DNA from: Streptococcus ovuberis
Lineage (GTDB): Bacteria > Bacillota > Bacilli > Lactobacillales > Streptococcaceae
NCBI RefSeq assembly: GCF_012396585.1
Contig: NZ_JAAXPR010000009.1
Location: 1 to 64,000, forward strand
Direction of reading: 5' to 3'
Length of the DNA: 64,000 nucleotides
Below are positions 8,388 through 17,820 of the stretch, one piece after another (position 1 is the first letter of the stretch; every line of letters begins with the position of its first letter). The notes beneath the pieces are model-generated. The model was not told where the DNA came from. It was given only the letters and a program-made list of their open reading frames with translations, and did no database searches. Made by a program: the position numbers and the translations under genes.

Positions 8388-9113
8388 ATGTTATACGTTA
8401 TTGGCTTAGGCCCCGGTAAAGAAGAATTGATGTCGCGCGAAGCACTTGAGGCGCTTGAGGATTGTGAGATTGTTGTTGGCTATTCCACCTATATGCGTTT
8501 GATTCGTCATTTGGTCAAGGGCAAGGAGCATGTCACCACAGGTATGCGCCATGAAATTGAGCGCTGTCAAAAGGCTATTGACTTGGCACTTGAGACAGGG
8601 AAAAATGTCGGTGTGGTCTCTAGTGGTGACGCTGGGGTTTATGGTATGGCTGGTTTGATTTTGGAACTTTTAGGGGATAACAGTGAGTTAGATGTTAAGG
8701 TGGTTCCAGGGATTACCGCTAGCCTTGGGGCTGCAGCTGTCATGGGAGCTCCTTTGATGAATGACTTTTGTCACATTAGCTTGAGTGACTTGATGACCCC
8801 TATGTCTGTGATTGAAAAACGCCTGCATGCAGCTGCTAAAGGTGACTTTGTCATCTGCCTTTACAATCCGAGAAGTAAAGGGCGTCCAGATCATTTGGCC
8901 AAAGCTTTGTCCATCATTTCAGAATACAAGTCAGAAGACACGATCGTTGGTATTGGTAAAGACATCGGTCGCAAGGATGAGACTTATATTTTAACTACCA
9001 TCAAAGATTTAGATGAGTCCTTGGTCGATATGACGACTATTATCATTGTTGGTAACAAGGAAACCTATGTCAAAAACGGTCGTATGATTACACCGAGAGG
9101 CTACACCCTATGA
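8388..9113 (+). CDS. cbiH: Cobalt-precorrin-3 C17-methyltransferase
   Basis: CbiH methylates C17 with ring contraction. The 241-residue protein has the methylase motif VIGLGPGKEELMS at the N terminus, VSSGDAGVYGMAG for the SAM loop, and VVPGITASLGAAAVMGAPLMNDF, characteristic of CbiH/CobJ. A GGAGAA ribosome site precedes the ATG. The stop overlaps the start of cbiJ. It probably starts a transcript from the extended -10 promoter at 8350-8358. Confidence 0.92.
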   Translation: MLYVIGLGPGKEELMSREALEALEDCEIVVGYSTYMRLIRHLVKGKEHVTTGMRHEIERCQKAIDLALETGKNVGVVSSGDAGVYGMAGLILELLGDNSELDVKVVPGITASLGAAAVMGAPLMNDFCHISLSDLMTPMSVIEKRLHAAAKGDFVICLYNPRSKGRPDHLAKALSIISEYKSEDTIVGIGKDIGRKDETYILTTIKDLDESLVDMTTIIIVGNKETYVKNGRMITPRGYTL

Positions 9114-9856
9114 TGAAGCTATTGTTGGGAGGAACGTCAGACAGTACAGATATTCTAGCCTTGCTCAATGAGCTGGAACTGGCTGTTACCACCTCTGTCG
9201 TCACCGATTATGGCAAGCATTTGGCTTCCAAATTTGGCCAGCCAGTGATTCAAGGGCGGTTGACTGCTGAGGACATGGTAGCCTTCATTCAAGCCAACGG
9301 TGTTGATGAAATTATCGATGCCACCCACCCTTTTGCGGATATTGTGTCCAAGGAGGCGATTAGAGCGGCAGAGTTAGCTGGGGTGTCCTATGTGCGGTTT
9401 GAACGTCAGGCAACTCTTGACTTGAGCGGGGCTATTGTCGTTCATTCTACCGAAGAGGCCATTCAGGTTATGAGGCAAAAGGGTTACAAGACGGTTTATC
9501 TAGGGACAGGCAGCAAGACCCTGCCGCTCTTTGTTGAAGGCTTGCCTGATAGCCGTATCGTGGTGAGGGTCTTGCCAACCTCGGAAGTGTTGCTAGCGTG
9601 TGAGCAATTGGGGTTGGTAGCTGATCAGATTGATGCCATCAAGGCTCCCTTTTCCAAAGAATGCAACAAGGAGTTGATCCTGCGCTCCAAGGCGGAGGTC
9701 TTTGTGTCCAAGGAGAGCGGTAGCGTTGGTGGTATTCGTGAAAAAATTGATGGTTGCCTGGAGCTGGGAATTGATTGTATCATCATTGCCCGTCCCCTGG
9801 TTGACTACCCGCAGAGTGTATCAACGGTAGAAGAATTGCGTGCCTATTTGGCTTAG
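9110..9856 (+). CDS. cbiJ: Cobalt-precorrin-6A reductase
   Basis: CbiJ reduces cobalt-precorrin-6A with NAD(P)H. The 248-residue protein starts LLLGGTSDSTDI, the usual CbiJ/CobK start. It contains IIDATHPFADIVSKEA and the VSKESGSVGG block near the C terminus, all family hallmarks. The start codon overlaps the cbiH stop (ATGA). Confidence 0.92.
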   Translation: MMKLLLGGTSDSTDILALLNELELAVTTSVVTDYGKHLASKFGQPVIQGRLTAEDMVAFIQANGVDEIIDATHPFADIVSKEAIRAAELAGVSYVRFERQATLDLSGAIVVHSTEEAIQVMRQKGYKTVYLGTGSKTLPLFVEGLPDSRIVVRVLPTSEVLLACEQLGLVADQIDAIKAPFSKECNKELILRSKAEVFVSKESGSVGGIREKIDGCLELGIDCIIIARPLVDYPQSVSTVEELRAYLA

Positions 9857-9874
9857 AAAAGAAGGGAATAAGAC

Positions 9875-11323
9875 ATGACAGGTTTAGTCACTTTATTAGG
9901 AGCTGGTCCTGGTGACCAGGAGTTGATTACTGTGAAGGGCGCTCGTCGTCTAAAAGAGGCAGATGTTCTGGTCTATGATCGGTTGATTAACCAGGACCTG
10001 TTTAAGTATCTGAAGCCTGATTGCGAGACCATTGACGTTGGGAAGCAATCTGGGATGCCGTGTGTGCGCCAGGATGAGATCGAGGCGATTTTGATTGAGA
10101 AGGCCAGAGAAGGCAAAGCTGTCGTGCGGTTGAAGAGTGGGGATCCCTACATCTTTGGTCGTGGTGGTGAAGAAGCTTTGAGTCTTGTTGAGGCTGGTAT
10201 TGATTTTGAGGTTGTTCCTGGGGTGAGCTCGGCTGTGGCTGGCTTAACCTATGCGGGGATTCCGATGACCTTCCGTGATGTGGCGACGAGTTTTCATGTT
10301 TTTACAGGGCACCTCAAGGATGAGACCGAACAGTTAAACTGGGAAGCCATTGCTCAACTCAAGGGCACCTTGGTCTTTTTGATGGGCATGAAAAACTTAG
10401 CAACCATCACTTCAGAGTTGTCTAGCCGTGGCTTTGCATCTGAGACGCCTGTGGCTGTGATCGAATGGGCGACCCATCCTCAGCAGCGTTCAATTGATGG
10501 GACACTGTCGACCATCACAGAGCTTGTGGCTGAGCATGGCTTGACAGCACCGAGCATCATTGTGATTGGCGATGTGGTTTCCTTCCGCCAGCAGTTAAAC
10601 TTTCATGAGCACCTGCCTTTATCTGGTCGCCAGATTTTAATCCAAGCGTCTCCGACAGGCAAACTGCCTCGTCTCCTCAAGGATGATGGGGCAAACCTAG
10701 TGACCTTCCCAGGTCGAAACAAGGTGAATCCTTTCCCTTTTAAGCTTCCTGATGTAACAACTCTTGATGGCCTTTTGGTGGCGGATTGGCAGAGCTGGCT
10801 TCTCTTTTTAGAGGCTCTTAAAGCGACAGGACAAGACTTACGAGCTTTAGGGCATGTGAAGGTCGTTGCGGTAGGCCAACACACTTCTAAGGCGATGGGA
10901 GAGTCAGGTTTAATTCTTTATGCCAAGGGAGCTCACATTCACGGTGAGGACTTGGTTGAAACGTTGGCCAACGAAACCGGTAACTGGTACATTTTAGCAC
11001 CTGACTATAAGCAGAAGGCCGTCCGTCGTTTTTATGAGTTACCTGTCCTTGTGACCCACACTGTCGATTTTGATGATGACTTGCCTGATTTATCGGAAGT
11101 GGAGCTAGAGGCGATTTGCTTGCCAAATTCTCTAGCGGCAACCAATTTTGTTGCCATGGCAGAGGAGCTAGAGGTTAAGCTTAACCATCTGCCGATTATT
11201 GTTATGGGTGAGACCACTAGGGCCGTTATTGAGCAAGCAGGCTATACAGAGATTATTGAGACAGACAAGCCGACCATTGCGGCCATTCGTGACAAGTGCC
11301 GCCAGCTGTTGACAGAGGAATAA
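9875..11323 (+). CDS. cobA-hemD: Fused uroporphyrinogen-III methyltransferase / uroporphyrinogen-III synthase
   Basis: The first ~245 residues are a SUMT (CobA) that makes precorrin-2 from uroporphyrinogen III. It has LLGAGPGDQELITVKG, GDPYIFGRGGEEA and VPGVSSAVAGLTYAGIP. The remaining ~235 residues (from about SGRQILIQASPTGKL) fold like uroporphyrinogen-III synthase (HemD). They end in the typical IVMGETTRAVIEQAGY block. The enzyme would make and then methylate the last shared precursor. A free-standing hemD also exists at 19972, so the HemD half is redundant or diverged. Total 482 residues. Confidence 0.9.
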   Translation: MTGLVTLLGAGPGDQELITVKGARRLKEADVLVYDRLINQDLFKYLKPDCETIDVGKQSGMPCVRQDEIEAILIEKAREGKAVVRLKSGDPYIFGRGGEEALSLVEAGIDFEVVPGVSSAVAGLTYAGIPMTFRDVATSFHVFTGHLKDETEQLNWEAIAQLKGTLVFLMGMKNLATITSELSSRGFASETPVAVIEWATHPQQRSIDGTLSTITELVAEHGLTAPSIIVIGDVVSFRQQLNFHEHLPLSGRQILIQASPTGKLPRLLKDDGANLVTFPGRNKVNPFPFKLPDVTTLDGLLVADWQSWLLFLEALKATGQDLRALGHVKVVAVGQHTSKAMGESGLILYAKGAHIHGEDLVETLANETGNWYILAPDYKQKAVRRFYELPVLVTHTVDFDDDLPDLSEVELEAICLPNSLAATNFVAMAEELEVKLNHLPIIVMGETTRAVIEQAGYTEIIETDKPTIAAIRDKCRQLLTEE

Positions 11324-11327
11324 GCGG

Positions 11328-12095
11328 ATGACAAAAGCCATTTTAGTAGTGAGTTTTGGGACGACTTATCCTGAAACTCGGCAAAAAACGATTGAAGCCT
11401 GCGAGCAAGTTATTCAAGCACACTACCCAGATTATGCGGTTTATAGAGCCTTTACCTCAGGTGTGGTGATTCGTCGGATCAAGGCCAATGAAGGGCTGGA
11501 TATTCCTAATGTTATGCAGGCTTTGGAGCAAATGACCTCAGAAGGTATTAGAGAAGTCTATATTCAGCCCTTGCACATCATTATCGGCGGAGAATACGAC
11601 AAAATTCTCAAGCAATCAGAGGCGTTTGTCTCCAGCTTTGATGTACTCAAGGTCGGGAAGCCACTCTTGTATAGCCAAGAGGATTACAAGAGGGTCAAGG
11701 ACCTTCTCCTCAACCGCTATGGACGTTTTGGCCAAAAAGCTGCGAGTGTCTTAATGGGACATGGCAGCCAGCACTATGCTTTTGTAGCTTATGCGGCTTT
11801 GGATCACATGTTGCAGGGGACAGCTGTTCGGATGGGGTGTGTGGAGAGCTATCCTTCTGTTGAATTGATTGAAGAGCAACTGCGTCAGACTGGGGTGACG
11901 GATATTCATTTGGCCCCCTTTATGTTAGTAGCTGGTGACCATGCAACCAATGACTTGCTGTCGGATGAGGACGATTCTTGGAAAACCTACTTTGAACGTC
12001 GTGGCTACACTGTCATTCCCCATCTGGTTGGCTTGGGAGAATACCCTGAAGTACAGGCGCTCTATCTGGAACATCTAAATGATATAATTGGTTAG
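11328..12095 (+). CDS. cbiK: Anaerobic cobalt chelatase
   Basis: CbiK inserts Co2+ into sirohydrochlorin (or precorrin-2) without ATP. The 255-residue protein has the metal-site residues of the Salmonella enzyme at near-identical positions: Glu89 (GGEYDK), His145 (MGHGSQH) and His205 (AGDHATNDL). No signal peptide is seen, so it is cytoplasmic, unlike periplasmic CbiK of sulphate reducers. Five bases separate it from cobA-hemD. Confidence 0.93.
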   Translation: MTKAILVVSFGTTYPETRQKTIEACEQVIQAHYPDYAVYRAFTSGVVIRRIKANEGLDIPNVMQALEQMTSEGIREVYIQPLHIIIGGEYDKILKQSEAFVSSFDVLKVGKPLLYSQEDYKRVKDLLLNRYGRFGQKAASVLMGHGSQHYAFVAYAALDHMLQGTAVRMGCVESYPSVELIEEQLRQTGVTDIHLAPFMLVAGDHATNDLLSDEDDSWKTYFERRGYTVIPHLVGLGEYPEVQALYLEHLNDIIG

Positions 12096-12104
12096 GAGGA
12101 GATT

Positions 12105-12800
12105 ATGGCGACATTTTACGGCATTGGCATCGGACCAGGTGACAGTGAGTTGGTCACTGTCAAAGCCAGTCGGATGCTCAAGCAACTTGATATTCTTTAC
12201 ACACCAGAAGCTAAGAAAAACGACAAGAGCTTGGCCCTTAGTATTGCAGAGCCCTACCTCAGTGAGCATTTGCAAATCAAGCAACGGCATTTTCCCATGG
12301 TGCGTGATCGCTCCTTGAAAGAAGGGCAATGGCAATCGATTGCAGAGGAAATTATCGCTGATGTCCAAGCGGGAAGCAATGTTGGCTTTATCACTTTGGG
12401 TGATCCGATGGTGTTTAGTACTTATGCTTATTTGTTAGAGATTATCGGGGATCGTATTGAGACCAAAACCATTCCAGGCATTACCTCTTACAATAGTATA
12501 GCGTCTGAGGTTGGTGTGCCTCTGGTCATGGATGAAGAATCCTTTGCAGTGGTGCCTGCTACCGCAGGCTTGGAACGTCTGGAGGCTGCCTTGTCCTTGC
12601 ATGAGACAGTTGTTATCATGAAGGTGGCCAATTACCTGCCAACTATTTTGCCTCTATTAGACAAGCACGGGCTTTTGGACACGACGATTTTGGTTAGTCA
12701 TGCTAGCACAGATAGGCAAGACGTTCGCCGTGGGGTGAGGGATCTTTCCTTCGATGAGAAACTGTCTTATTTTACAACACTGATTGTTAAGCGACCTTAA
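12105..12800 (+). CDS. cbiL: Cobalt-precorrin-2 C20-methyltransferase
   Basis: CbiL adds the C20 methyl to cobalt-factor/precorrin-2. The 231-residue tetrapyrrole methylase has [32 protein letters not shown] and [18 protein letters not shown], the last typical of CbiL/CobI. AGGAGGAG precedes ATG 12105. Confidence 0.92.
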   Translation: MATFYGIGIGPGDSELVTVKASRMLKQLDILYTPEAKKNDKSLALSIAEPYLSEHLQIKQRHFPMVRDRSLKEGQWQSIAEEIIADVQAGSNVGFITLGDPMVFSTYAYLLEIIGDRIETKTIPGITSYNSIASEVGVPLVMDEESFAVVPATAGLERLEAALSLHETVVIMKVANYLPTILPLLDKHGLLDTTILVSHASTDRQDVRRGVRDLSFDEKLSYFTTLIVKRP

Positions 12801-12810
12801 GGAGGTTGGT

Positions 12811-13533
12811 ATGAAACATAAATTATCTCTTATCTTTTTATTGTTACTATTAGTTATTATGAGTGGTCCATCAGTATCAGCCATGCACATTATGGAAGGG
12901 TATTTGCCACTTGCTCACTGTCTCTTATGGTTCGCCTTATTCTTACCGTTTTTCATCTATGGGGTGATTAAGATTCGTCGGGTGATGGTTGAACAGCCCA
13001 CTCAGAAGGTTTGGTTGGCCTTGTCGGGTGCATTTGTCTTTATTTTATCAGCCTTGAAAATCCCATCTGTCACAGGCTCAACCTCTCATCCTACCGGTGT
13101 TGGTTTTGGGACAGCCATGTTTGGTCCTAGTGTCATGGTGGTTTTGGGGACCATTTGCTTACTCTTTCAGGCCTTGTTTTTGGCTCACGGAGGATTGACG
13201 ACTCTAGGAGCTAATGGCTTTTCAATGGCAGTTGTAGGGCCTTTTGTTGGTTATGGCATCTACCGTATTGCTCGCCGTTTTGGGGTTAATAAAAAGGTGG
13301 CCATCTTCTTATGTGCTTCCTTGGCTGATTTGGCCACTTATTTGACCACTTCCCTGCAACTGGCGATTGCTTTTCCAGATGGTCAAGCAGGGGTTTTGGG
13401 GGCTGCAATGAAATTCATGGGGGTCTTCATGGCTACTCAGGTGCCAATTGCCATTATTGAAGGTCTCTTGTCAGTGGTGCTCTATAACTTGGTGAGCAAC
13501 TATTCTAAAGAAGTGGAGGTCTTTTCCGCATGA
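12811..13533 (+). CDS. cbiM: Cobalt ECF transporter S component
   Basis: CbiM is the cobalt-binding membrane subunit of the CbiMNQO importer. The chosen start (ATG 12811, after AAGGAGG) gives 240 residues with a cleavable signal peptide ending SVSA. The mature N terminus is then MHIMEGYLP, whose His2-bearing start forms the metal site in this family. An in-frame start 27 bp upstream lacks a ribosome site. About six membrane segments follow. cbiN, Q and O are immediately downstream. Confidence 0.95.
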   Translation: MKHKLSLIFLLLLLVIMSGPSVSAMHIMEGYLPLAHCLLWFALFLPFFIYGVIKIRRVMVEQPTQKVWLALSGAFVFILSALKIPSVTGSTSHPTGVGFGTAMFGPSVMVVLGTICLLFQALFLAHGGLTTLGANGFSMAVVGPFVGYGIYRIARRFGVNKKVAIFLCASLADLATYLTTSLQLAIAFPDGQAGVLGAAMKFMGVFMATQVPIAIIEGLLSVVLYNLVSNYSKEVEVFSA

Positions 13534-13814
13534 AAAAACAGAACTTATTCTTGCTCCTTACTTGTGTCTTGATTGCATTGGCGGCCTTTTGGTTAGCCCC
13601 TGAACAAGCTGAATTTGGTGGTTCAGATGGTGGTGCTGAAGCAGCTATTACCGAAGTTCGTCCAGACTATGAACCGTGGTTCTCCTCTCTTTATGAGCCA
13701 GCTAGTGGTGAGATTGAGAGTCTGCTCTTCACCCTGCAAGGCAGTATCGGTGTGGGGATTATTACCTACATTATTGGTTATCATAAAGGAAAGAAAACGC
13801 ATGCTCATCTTTGA
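13530..13814 (+). CDS. cbiN: Cobalt transporter accessory protein
   Basis: CbiN is a small two-helix membrane protein needed for cobalt loading of CbiM. The 94-residue protein has an N-terminal hydrophobic helix and an extracytoplasmic loop with [28 protein letters not shown], the family core (positions about 41-68). A second helix and a Lys/His-rich tail follow. It overlaps cbiM by four bases. Confidence 0.93.
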   Translation: MKKQNLFLLLTCVLIALAAFWLAPEQAEFGGSDGGAEAAITEVRPDYEPWFSSLYEPASGEIESLLFTLQGSIGVGIITYIIGYHKGKKTHAHL

Positions 13815-14466
13815 TTATTATGCCTACCGCAACCGTTGGGTAGGTGTCAATCCAAAGATTAAAGTGTCGCTCTATGTGCTGTCGCTAGGGATTTCATTTT
13901 CTGGAATCCTTAGCTGGCAGCTGGGGCTGCTCAGTGTCTTGGTGCCGTTGACGCTCTATGTGGGACGTATCCATTGGCGGAGTTATGCCAAGTGGGTCGC
14001 AGTGTCTGTTCCCTTTGTTTTTATCAGTTTAGTAACCATTTTATTCAGTATCAGTAGGACGCTACCAGCTGAGACCTTGTGGTCATGGCGGTTGGGAAGT
14101 TATGTCTTGAACATTGAGCCAGCGGCCTATCAGCAGACTTTAGCCCTATTGGTTCGGGTCTATGTGAGTTTGGCAGCGACCTTCTTTTTGACCGTGACAA
14201 CACCTTTTCCACAATTGATTAGCCTCTGTCGTAAGGCGCGTGTTCCTAAAGAGCTGATTGAATTGGTAGTCTTGATGTACCGCTTTATTTTTATGTTTTT
14301 ACATGAGTTTCTGGTCATGCGAGACACTTTGGATTTGAAGTTTGGTTTTGGTGGTGTCAAGCAGAGTTACCAGACCTTGGGCTTGTTGTCCAGTCAATTG
14401 TTTACTAGATTGATACAAGCAAATCAGCATGTGGTTGAGATGCTAGAGATACGGTTTGATCAGTAG
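13801..14466 (+). CDS. cbiQ: Cobalt ECF transporter T component
   Basis: CbiQ is the transmembrane energy-coupling subunit that links CbiM to the CbiO ATPase. The start at ATG 13801 ([13 protein letters not shown], 221 residues) overlaps the end of cbiN; the open frame upstream of it is only the cbiN region read in another frame. Several membrane helices are visible. The cytoplasmic coupling motif R-K-A-R (CRKARVPKELIEL) is followed by MYRFIFMFLHE. Confidence 0.9.
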   Translation: MLIFDYYAYRNRWVGVNPKIKVSLYVLSLGISFSGILSWQLGLLSVLVPLTLYVGRIHWRSYAKWVAVSVPFVFISLVTILFSISRTLPAETLWSWRLGSYVLNIEPAAYQQTLALLVRVYVSLAATFFLTVTTPFPQLISLCRKARVPKELIELVVLMYRFIFMFLHEFLVMRDTLDLKFGFGGVKQSYQTLGLLSSQLFTRLIQANQHVVEMLEIRFDQ

Positions 14467-14469
14467 GGG

Positions 14470-15315
14470 ATGAGAATGTTAGCAGTAGAACAAGTGACCT
14501 ATTCTTATGACCCTTCTTTCGGGCATGCCCTCAATGAGGTGAGTATGACCTTTGATAAAGGAGGGATTATTGGTATTTTAGGGGCCAATGGGTCTGGTAA
14601 GTCGACCCTGATGAGGGTCATTATGGGGCTTTACCGTCCCCAGAGTGGCCGAGTGCTCTATGAGGGCGCTGGACTGAGTTACCGAAAAAAAGACCTTTAT
14701 GCTTACCGTCAGGATGTCTGTATTGTGTTTCAGGATCCAGAGCAACAGCTCTTTTATGCGCTGGTTGAGGATGATGTAGGCTTGGCGTTGAAAAATCTAG
14801 GCTACCCAGCGGAAGTCATTGAGCAGCGTGTGGCAGAGGCCTTAGATGCCATGCATATTCAGCATTTGGCTAAGCGACCGATTCAGTACCTGAGTTTTGG
14901 TCAGAAAAAGAAGGTTGCGATTGCAGGTGCTGTCGCTCTCAAGCCCAGCTACCTCTTGCTCGATGAGCCGACGGCTGGGCTGGATCCTAAGGGGCGTTCG
15001 CATATGATTCGATTGATGAAAAAGCTGGTTCAGCAGGGGACAACCATTATTTTGACCAGTCATGACATGGATTTGATGTATGACTGTTGTGACTACACTT
15101 ATGTGCTTCATCAAGGGCAGCTGATCCTTGAGGGTGAAAAAGACACGGTCTTTTTACACAGGGACTTGTTAGAGAAAGCGCGCTTAGGCGTGCCGTGGTT
15201 GGTGCGTCTCCATCAGGAGCTCGGTCTGCCACTCTGCTCTAGTGAAGATGAATTTTTTGAAAGGATGGGAAGTGGCAATGGCAAAATCACTCATGGTTCA
15301 AGGGACAGCTTCTGA
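14470..15315 (+). CDS. cbiO: Cobalt ECF transporter ATPase
   Basis: CbiO powers cobalt uptake. The 281-residue ABC ATPase has Walker A GANGSGKST (38-46), the signature LSFGQKKKVAIAG, Walker B LLLDEPTAGLD and the switch His in LTSHDMD. A single ATPase gene suggests a homodimer. The 3' end overlaps cbiP by 38 bases. Confidence 0.93.
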   Translation: MRMLAVEQVTYSYDPSFGHALNEVSMTFDKGGIIGILGANGSGKSTLMRVIMGLYRPQSGRVLYEGAGLSYRKKDLYAYRQDVCIVFQDPEQQLFYALVEDDVGLALKNLGYPAEVIEQRVAEALDAMHIQHLAKRPIQYLSFGQKKKVAIAGAVALKPSYLLLDEPTAGLDPKGRSHMIRLMKKLVQQGTTIILTSHDMDLMYDCCDYTYVLHQGQLILEGEKDTVFLHRDLLEKARLGVPWLVRLHQELGLPLCSSEDEFFERMGSGNGKITHGSRDSF

Positions 15316-16774
15316 TGCAGGAAAGAGTGTGATTGTAGCAGGGCTGTGTCGGATTTTCAGACAGGATGGCTTATCGGTTGTACCGTTTAAGTCGCAAAAT
15401 ATGGCGCTTAATTCATTTATCACCAAAAAGGGGGATGAAATGGGACGGGCTCAGGTCTTTCAAGCGGAAGCTGCCAAGGTCGAGCCAGATGTTCGCATGA
15501 ACCCTGTCCTTCTCAAGCCGACATCGGATCGAAAGTCTCAGGTTGTCTTTATGGGCAAGGTTTTGGCAGATATGGATGCGGTGACCTATCACGAGTTTAA
15601 GCAGGAGCTCTTGCCTAAAATCAAGGTGGTCTATGAAGAGTTGAGCCAGGAAAATGATGTGATTGTTCTGGAAGGGGCGGGTAGTCCAGCTGAAATCAAC
15701 TTGAATGATCGCGATATTGTTAACATGGGAATGGCTCGCTTGGTGGATGCTCCAGTTATTTTAGTGGCTGATATTGATAAAGGCGGGGTCTTTGCATCAA
15801 TTTACGGCACCATTCAGCTGATTCCAGAAGAGGATCGCCACCGCATCAAGGGGGTCATTATCAATAAATTCCGTGGGGATGTTGCCCTCTTGCAATCAGG
15901 TATTGATATGATTGAAGCATTGACCCAGGTGCCAGTTATCGGTGTTGTGCCTTATGCTCAGCTGGATTTGGATAGTGAAGATAGTGTTGCCTTGGTGGAA
16001 AAGAGTCGCCGTTTTGATCGTAAAAAAGACTTGGATGTGGCGATTGTCTGCCTTAAGCGCATGTCTAATTTTACCGATTTCCATAGTTTGGAAATTCAAC
16101 CAGACGTCTCCGTGCGCTATGTCATGCCGGGAGATGCCATTGGTCAGCCCGATCTCTTGATTTTACCAGGTAGTAAAAATACAATTGAGGATATGGCTTA
16201 CCTGCGTCAGTCAGGCTTGGAAGAGGAAATCAAAGAGAGCTTGAGTCGAGGCAGTCGGATTTTTGGGATCTGTGGGGGGTATCAGCTCTTGGGGAAAAAA
16301 CTATCAGATCCCTTGCATGTTGAGTCCAGCATTGATGAAATAACAGGGCTAGGCTTACTGGAAACGGAGACCATTTTCCGAGCGGTCAAACGGACAACCC
16401 AGGTTCAGGCCGACCATGCGGGTTATTGCTTAGACGGTTACGAAATCCACATGGGAGAGACCATTCTGGCTGAAGGGGTTGAGCCTTTCTCGTGCATTCG
16501 TCTGCAGAATGGTGAAGAGACAGAGCGATTTGATGGAGCGATTGGGCACGATGGCTTGGTTCAAGGCACTTACCTGCACGGGGTTTTCGATAACTTGGCC
16601 TGGACCAGAGACTTTTTGAACCAGCTACGGCAAGCCAAAGGACTTGAGCCTATTGAAGGGCAGACCCTGACCATCGACGACTTTAAGGATAAGGAATATG
16701 ACAAGTTGGCAGATATTGTGAGGGCTTCTGTCGATATGGACAAGCTCTATGCCATTTTAAATCAGAGCATCTAG
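15278..16774 (+). CDS. cbiP: Cobyric acid synthase
   Basis: CbiP amidates the b, d, e and g side chains of adenosylcobyrinic acid diamide with ATP and glutamine. From ATG 15278 the protein has 498 residues and starts MAKSLMVQGTASDAGKS, the family's DTBS-like P-loop. The amidotransferase domain has the nucleophile in FGICGGYQLLG and the histidine in TYLHGVFDN. An upstream in-frame ATG (15242) lies inside cbiO and lacks a good ribosome site. Confidence 0.94.
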   Translation: MAKSLMVQGTASDAGKSVIVAGLCRIFRQDGLSVVPFKSQNMALNSFITKKGDEMGRAQVFQAEAAKVEPDVRMNPVLLKPTSDRKSQVVFMGKVLADMDAVTYHEFKQELLPKIKVVYEELSQENDVIVLEGAGSPAEINLNDRDIVNMGMARLVDAPVILVADIDKGGVFASIYGTIQLIPEEDRHRIKGVIINKFRGDVALLQSGIDMIEALTQVPVIGVVPYAQLDLDSEDSVALVEKSRRFDRKKDLDVAIVCLKRMSNFTDFHSLEIQPDVSVRYVMPGDAIGQPDLLILPGSKNTIEDMAYLRQSGLEEEIKESLSRGSRIFGICGGYQLLGKKLSDPLHVESSIDEITGLGLLETETIFRAVKRTTQVQADHAGYCLDGYEIHMGETILAEGVEPFSCIRLQNGEETERFDGAIGHDGLVQGTYLHGVFDNLAWTRDFLNQLRQAKGLEPIEGQTLTIDDFKDKEYDKLADIVRASVDMDKLYAILNQSI

Positions 16775-16784
16775 GAGGCGACGA

Positions 16785-17375
16785 ATGCGGATTTATACTA
16801 AATATGGTGATACAGGCTTTACTCGGCTGTATGGAGGTGATCGTGTGTCCAAGACTCATTGCCGCGTGGAGGCTTATGGGACTATGGATGAGGTGTGTTC
16901 GCTCTTGGGACGGATTGTATCAGAGATGAGGGACTACCCTGCTCTGGATGATTTAAGGGAAGAATGTGAGGAAATCCAGCAACACCTCTTTGATTGTGGG
17001 AGCGATTTGGCAACGCCAAGGGAGTTGCGTCCCTACAAGCAAGAAGAGGCCAATGTGACCTGGTTGGAGGAGAAGATGGATGCCTATATTCCGATTCCAG
17101 AAGCCTTGGCTTATTTTATCATTCCTGGTGGGCATCCTTTGGCCAGTTCCTTTCACATGGCCAGAACCATGACCCGTCGCTTAGAGCGTAAAATGGTGGC
17201 CGTCATTGAAGCTCAAGAAGCGGTCAATCCCGTCGGGCTCAAGTACATTAACCGCTTGTCTGATTATTTCTTTGTCATTGCCCGCTTGGTGAACCATCGT
17301 TTGGGGGTTCCAGATACAGTCTACAAGCGGAGTGCTAAAATTTTTAAATCTCGTCAAAGAAAAACAGGAGAGTAG
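16785..17375 (+). CDS. ATP:cob(I)alamin adenosyltransferase, PduO type
   Basis: This enzyme forms the Co-C bond of adenosylcobalamin. The 196-residue protein has the PduO signature TKYGDTGFTRLYGGDRVSK (4-22) and the C-terminal NRLSDYFFVIARLVNH helix. It is placed between cbiP and the hem genes, consistent with adenosylation of corrin intermediates before the final amidations. It is not the unrelated CobA/BtuR type. Confidence 0.88.
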   Translation: MRIYTKYGDTGFTRLYGGDRVSKTHCRVEAYGTMDEVCSLLGRIVSEMRDYPALDDLREECEEIQQHLFDCGSDLATPRELRPYKQEEANVTWLEEKMDAYIPIPEALAYFIIPGGHPLASSFHMARTMTRRLERKMVAVIEAQEAVNPVGLKYINRLSDYFFVIARLVNHRLGVPDTVYKRSAKIFKSRQRKTGE

Positions 17376-17376
17376 C

Positions 17377-17808
17377 ATGTATCCAGTCATGATCAATATT
17401 AGTGGGAAACGAGTGGTAGTGATTGGAGGCGGCAAGGTTGCCTCACGTAAAATCAAGCACCTCTTGGCCGAGAAGGCGCTGGTGACCATTGTCAGCCCAA
17501 CCCTACATGAGAGCATTGAGCCCTCAACAGTAACTTGGGTGGCTAGAGAATATCAAAAAGGTGATTTGAAGGATGCCAAATTGGTCTTGGCCTGTACGGA
17601 TCAAGAGACTGTTAACCGTCAAATCATGGCGGATGCCGCCCCTTGTCAGTTGGTTAATAATACGGGAGATAAGCACTTTTCAGATTTTTACAATGTGGCC
17701 GTTGCCCCAGCCAAGGATTTTTCGGTGATGATTTCAACTAACGGGCTGTCTGCTGCTAGAGCCAAGGAAGTTCGTCAGAAATTGCAAGCGATATTAGAAG
17801 ATTTATAG
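17377..17808 (+). CDS. Precorrin-2 dehydrogenase (sirohydrochlorin-forming)
   Basis: The protein oxidises precorrin-2 to sirohydrochlorin with NAD+, the substrate of CbiK. ATG 17377 (MYPVMINISGKRVVVIGGG) follows AACAGGAGAG and gives 143 residues. An NAD-binding Rossmann motif VVVIGGGKVASRK lies at residues 11-23. The protein resembles the N-terminal part of CysG or Met8 without a chelatase/methylase extension; those jobs belong to cbiK and cobA here. It partly overlaps the adenosyltransferase frame only if the upstream start at 17332 were used. Confidence 0.88.
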   Translation: MYPVMINISGKRVVVIGGGKVASRKIKHLLAEKALVTIVSPTLHESIEPSTVTWVAREYQKGDLKDAKLVLACTDQETVNRQIMADAAPCQLVNNTGDKHFSDFYNVAVAPAKDFSVMISTNGLSAARAKEVRQKLQAILEDL

Positions 17809-17820
17809 TGAGGATAGCCC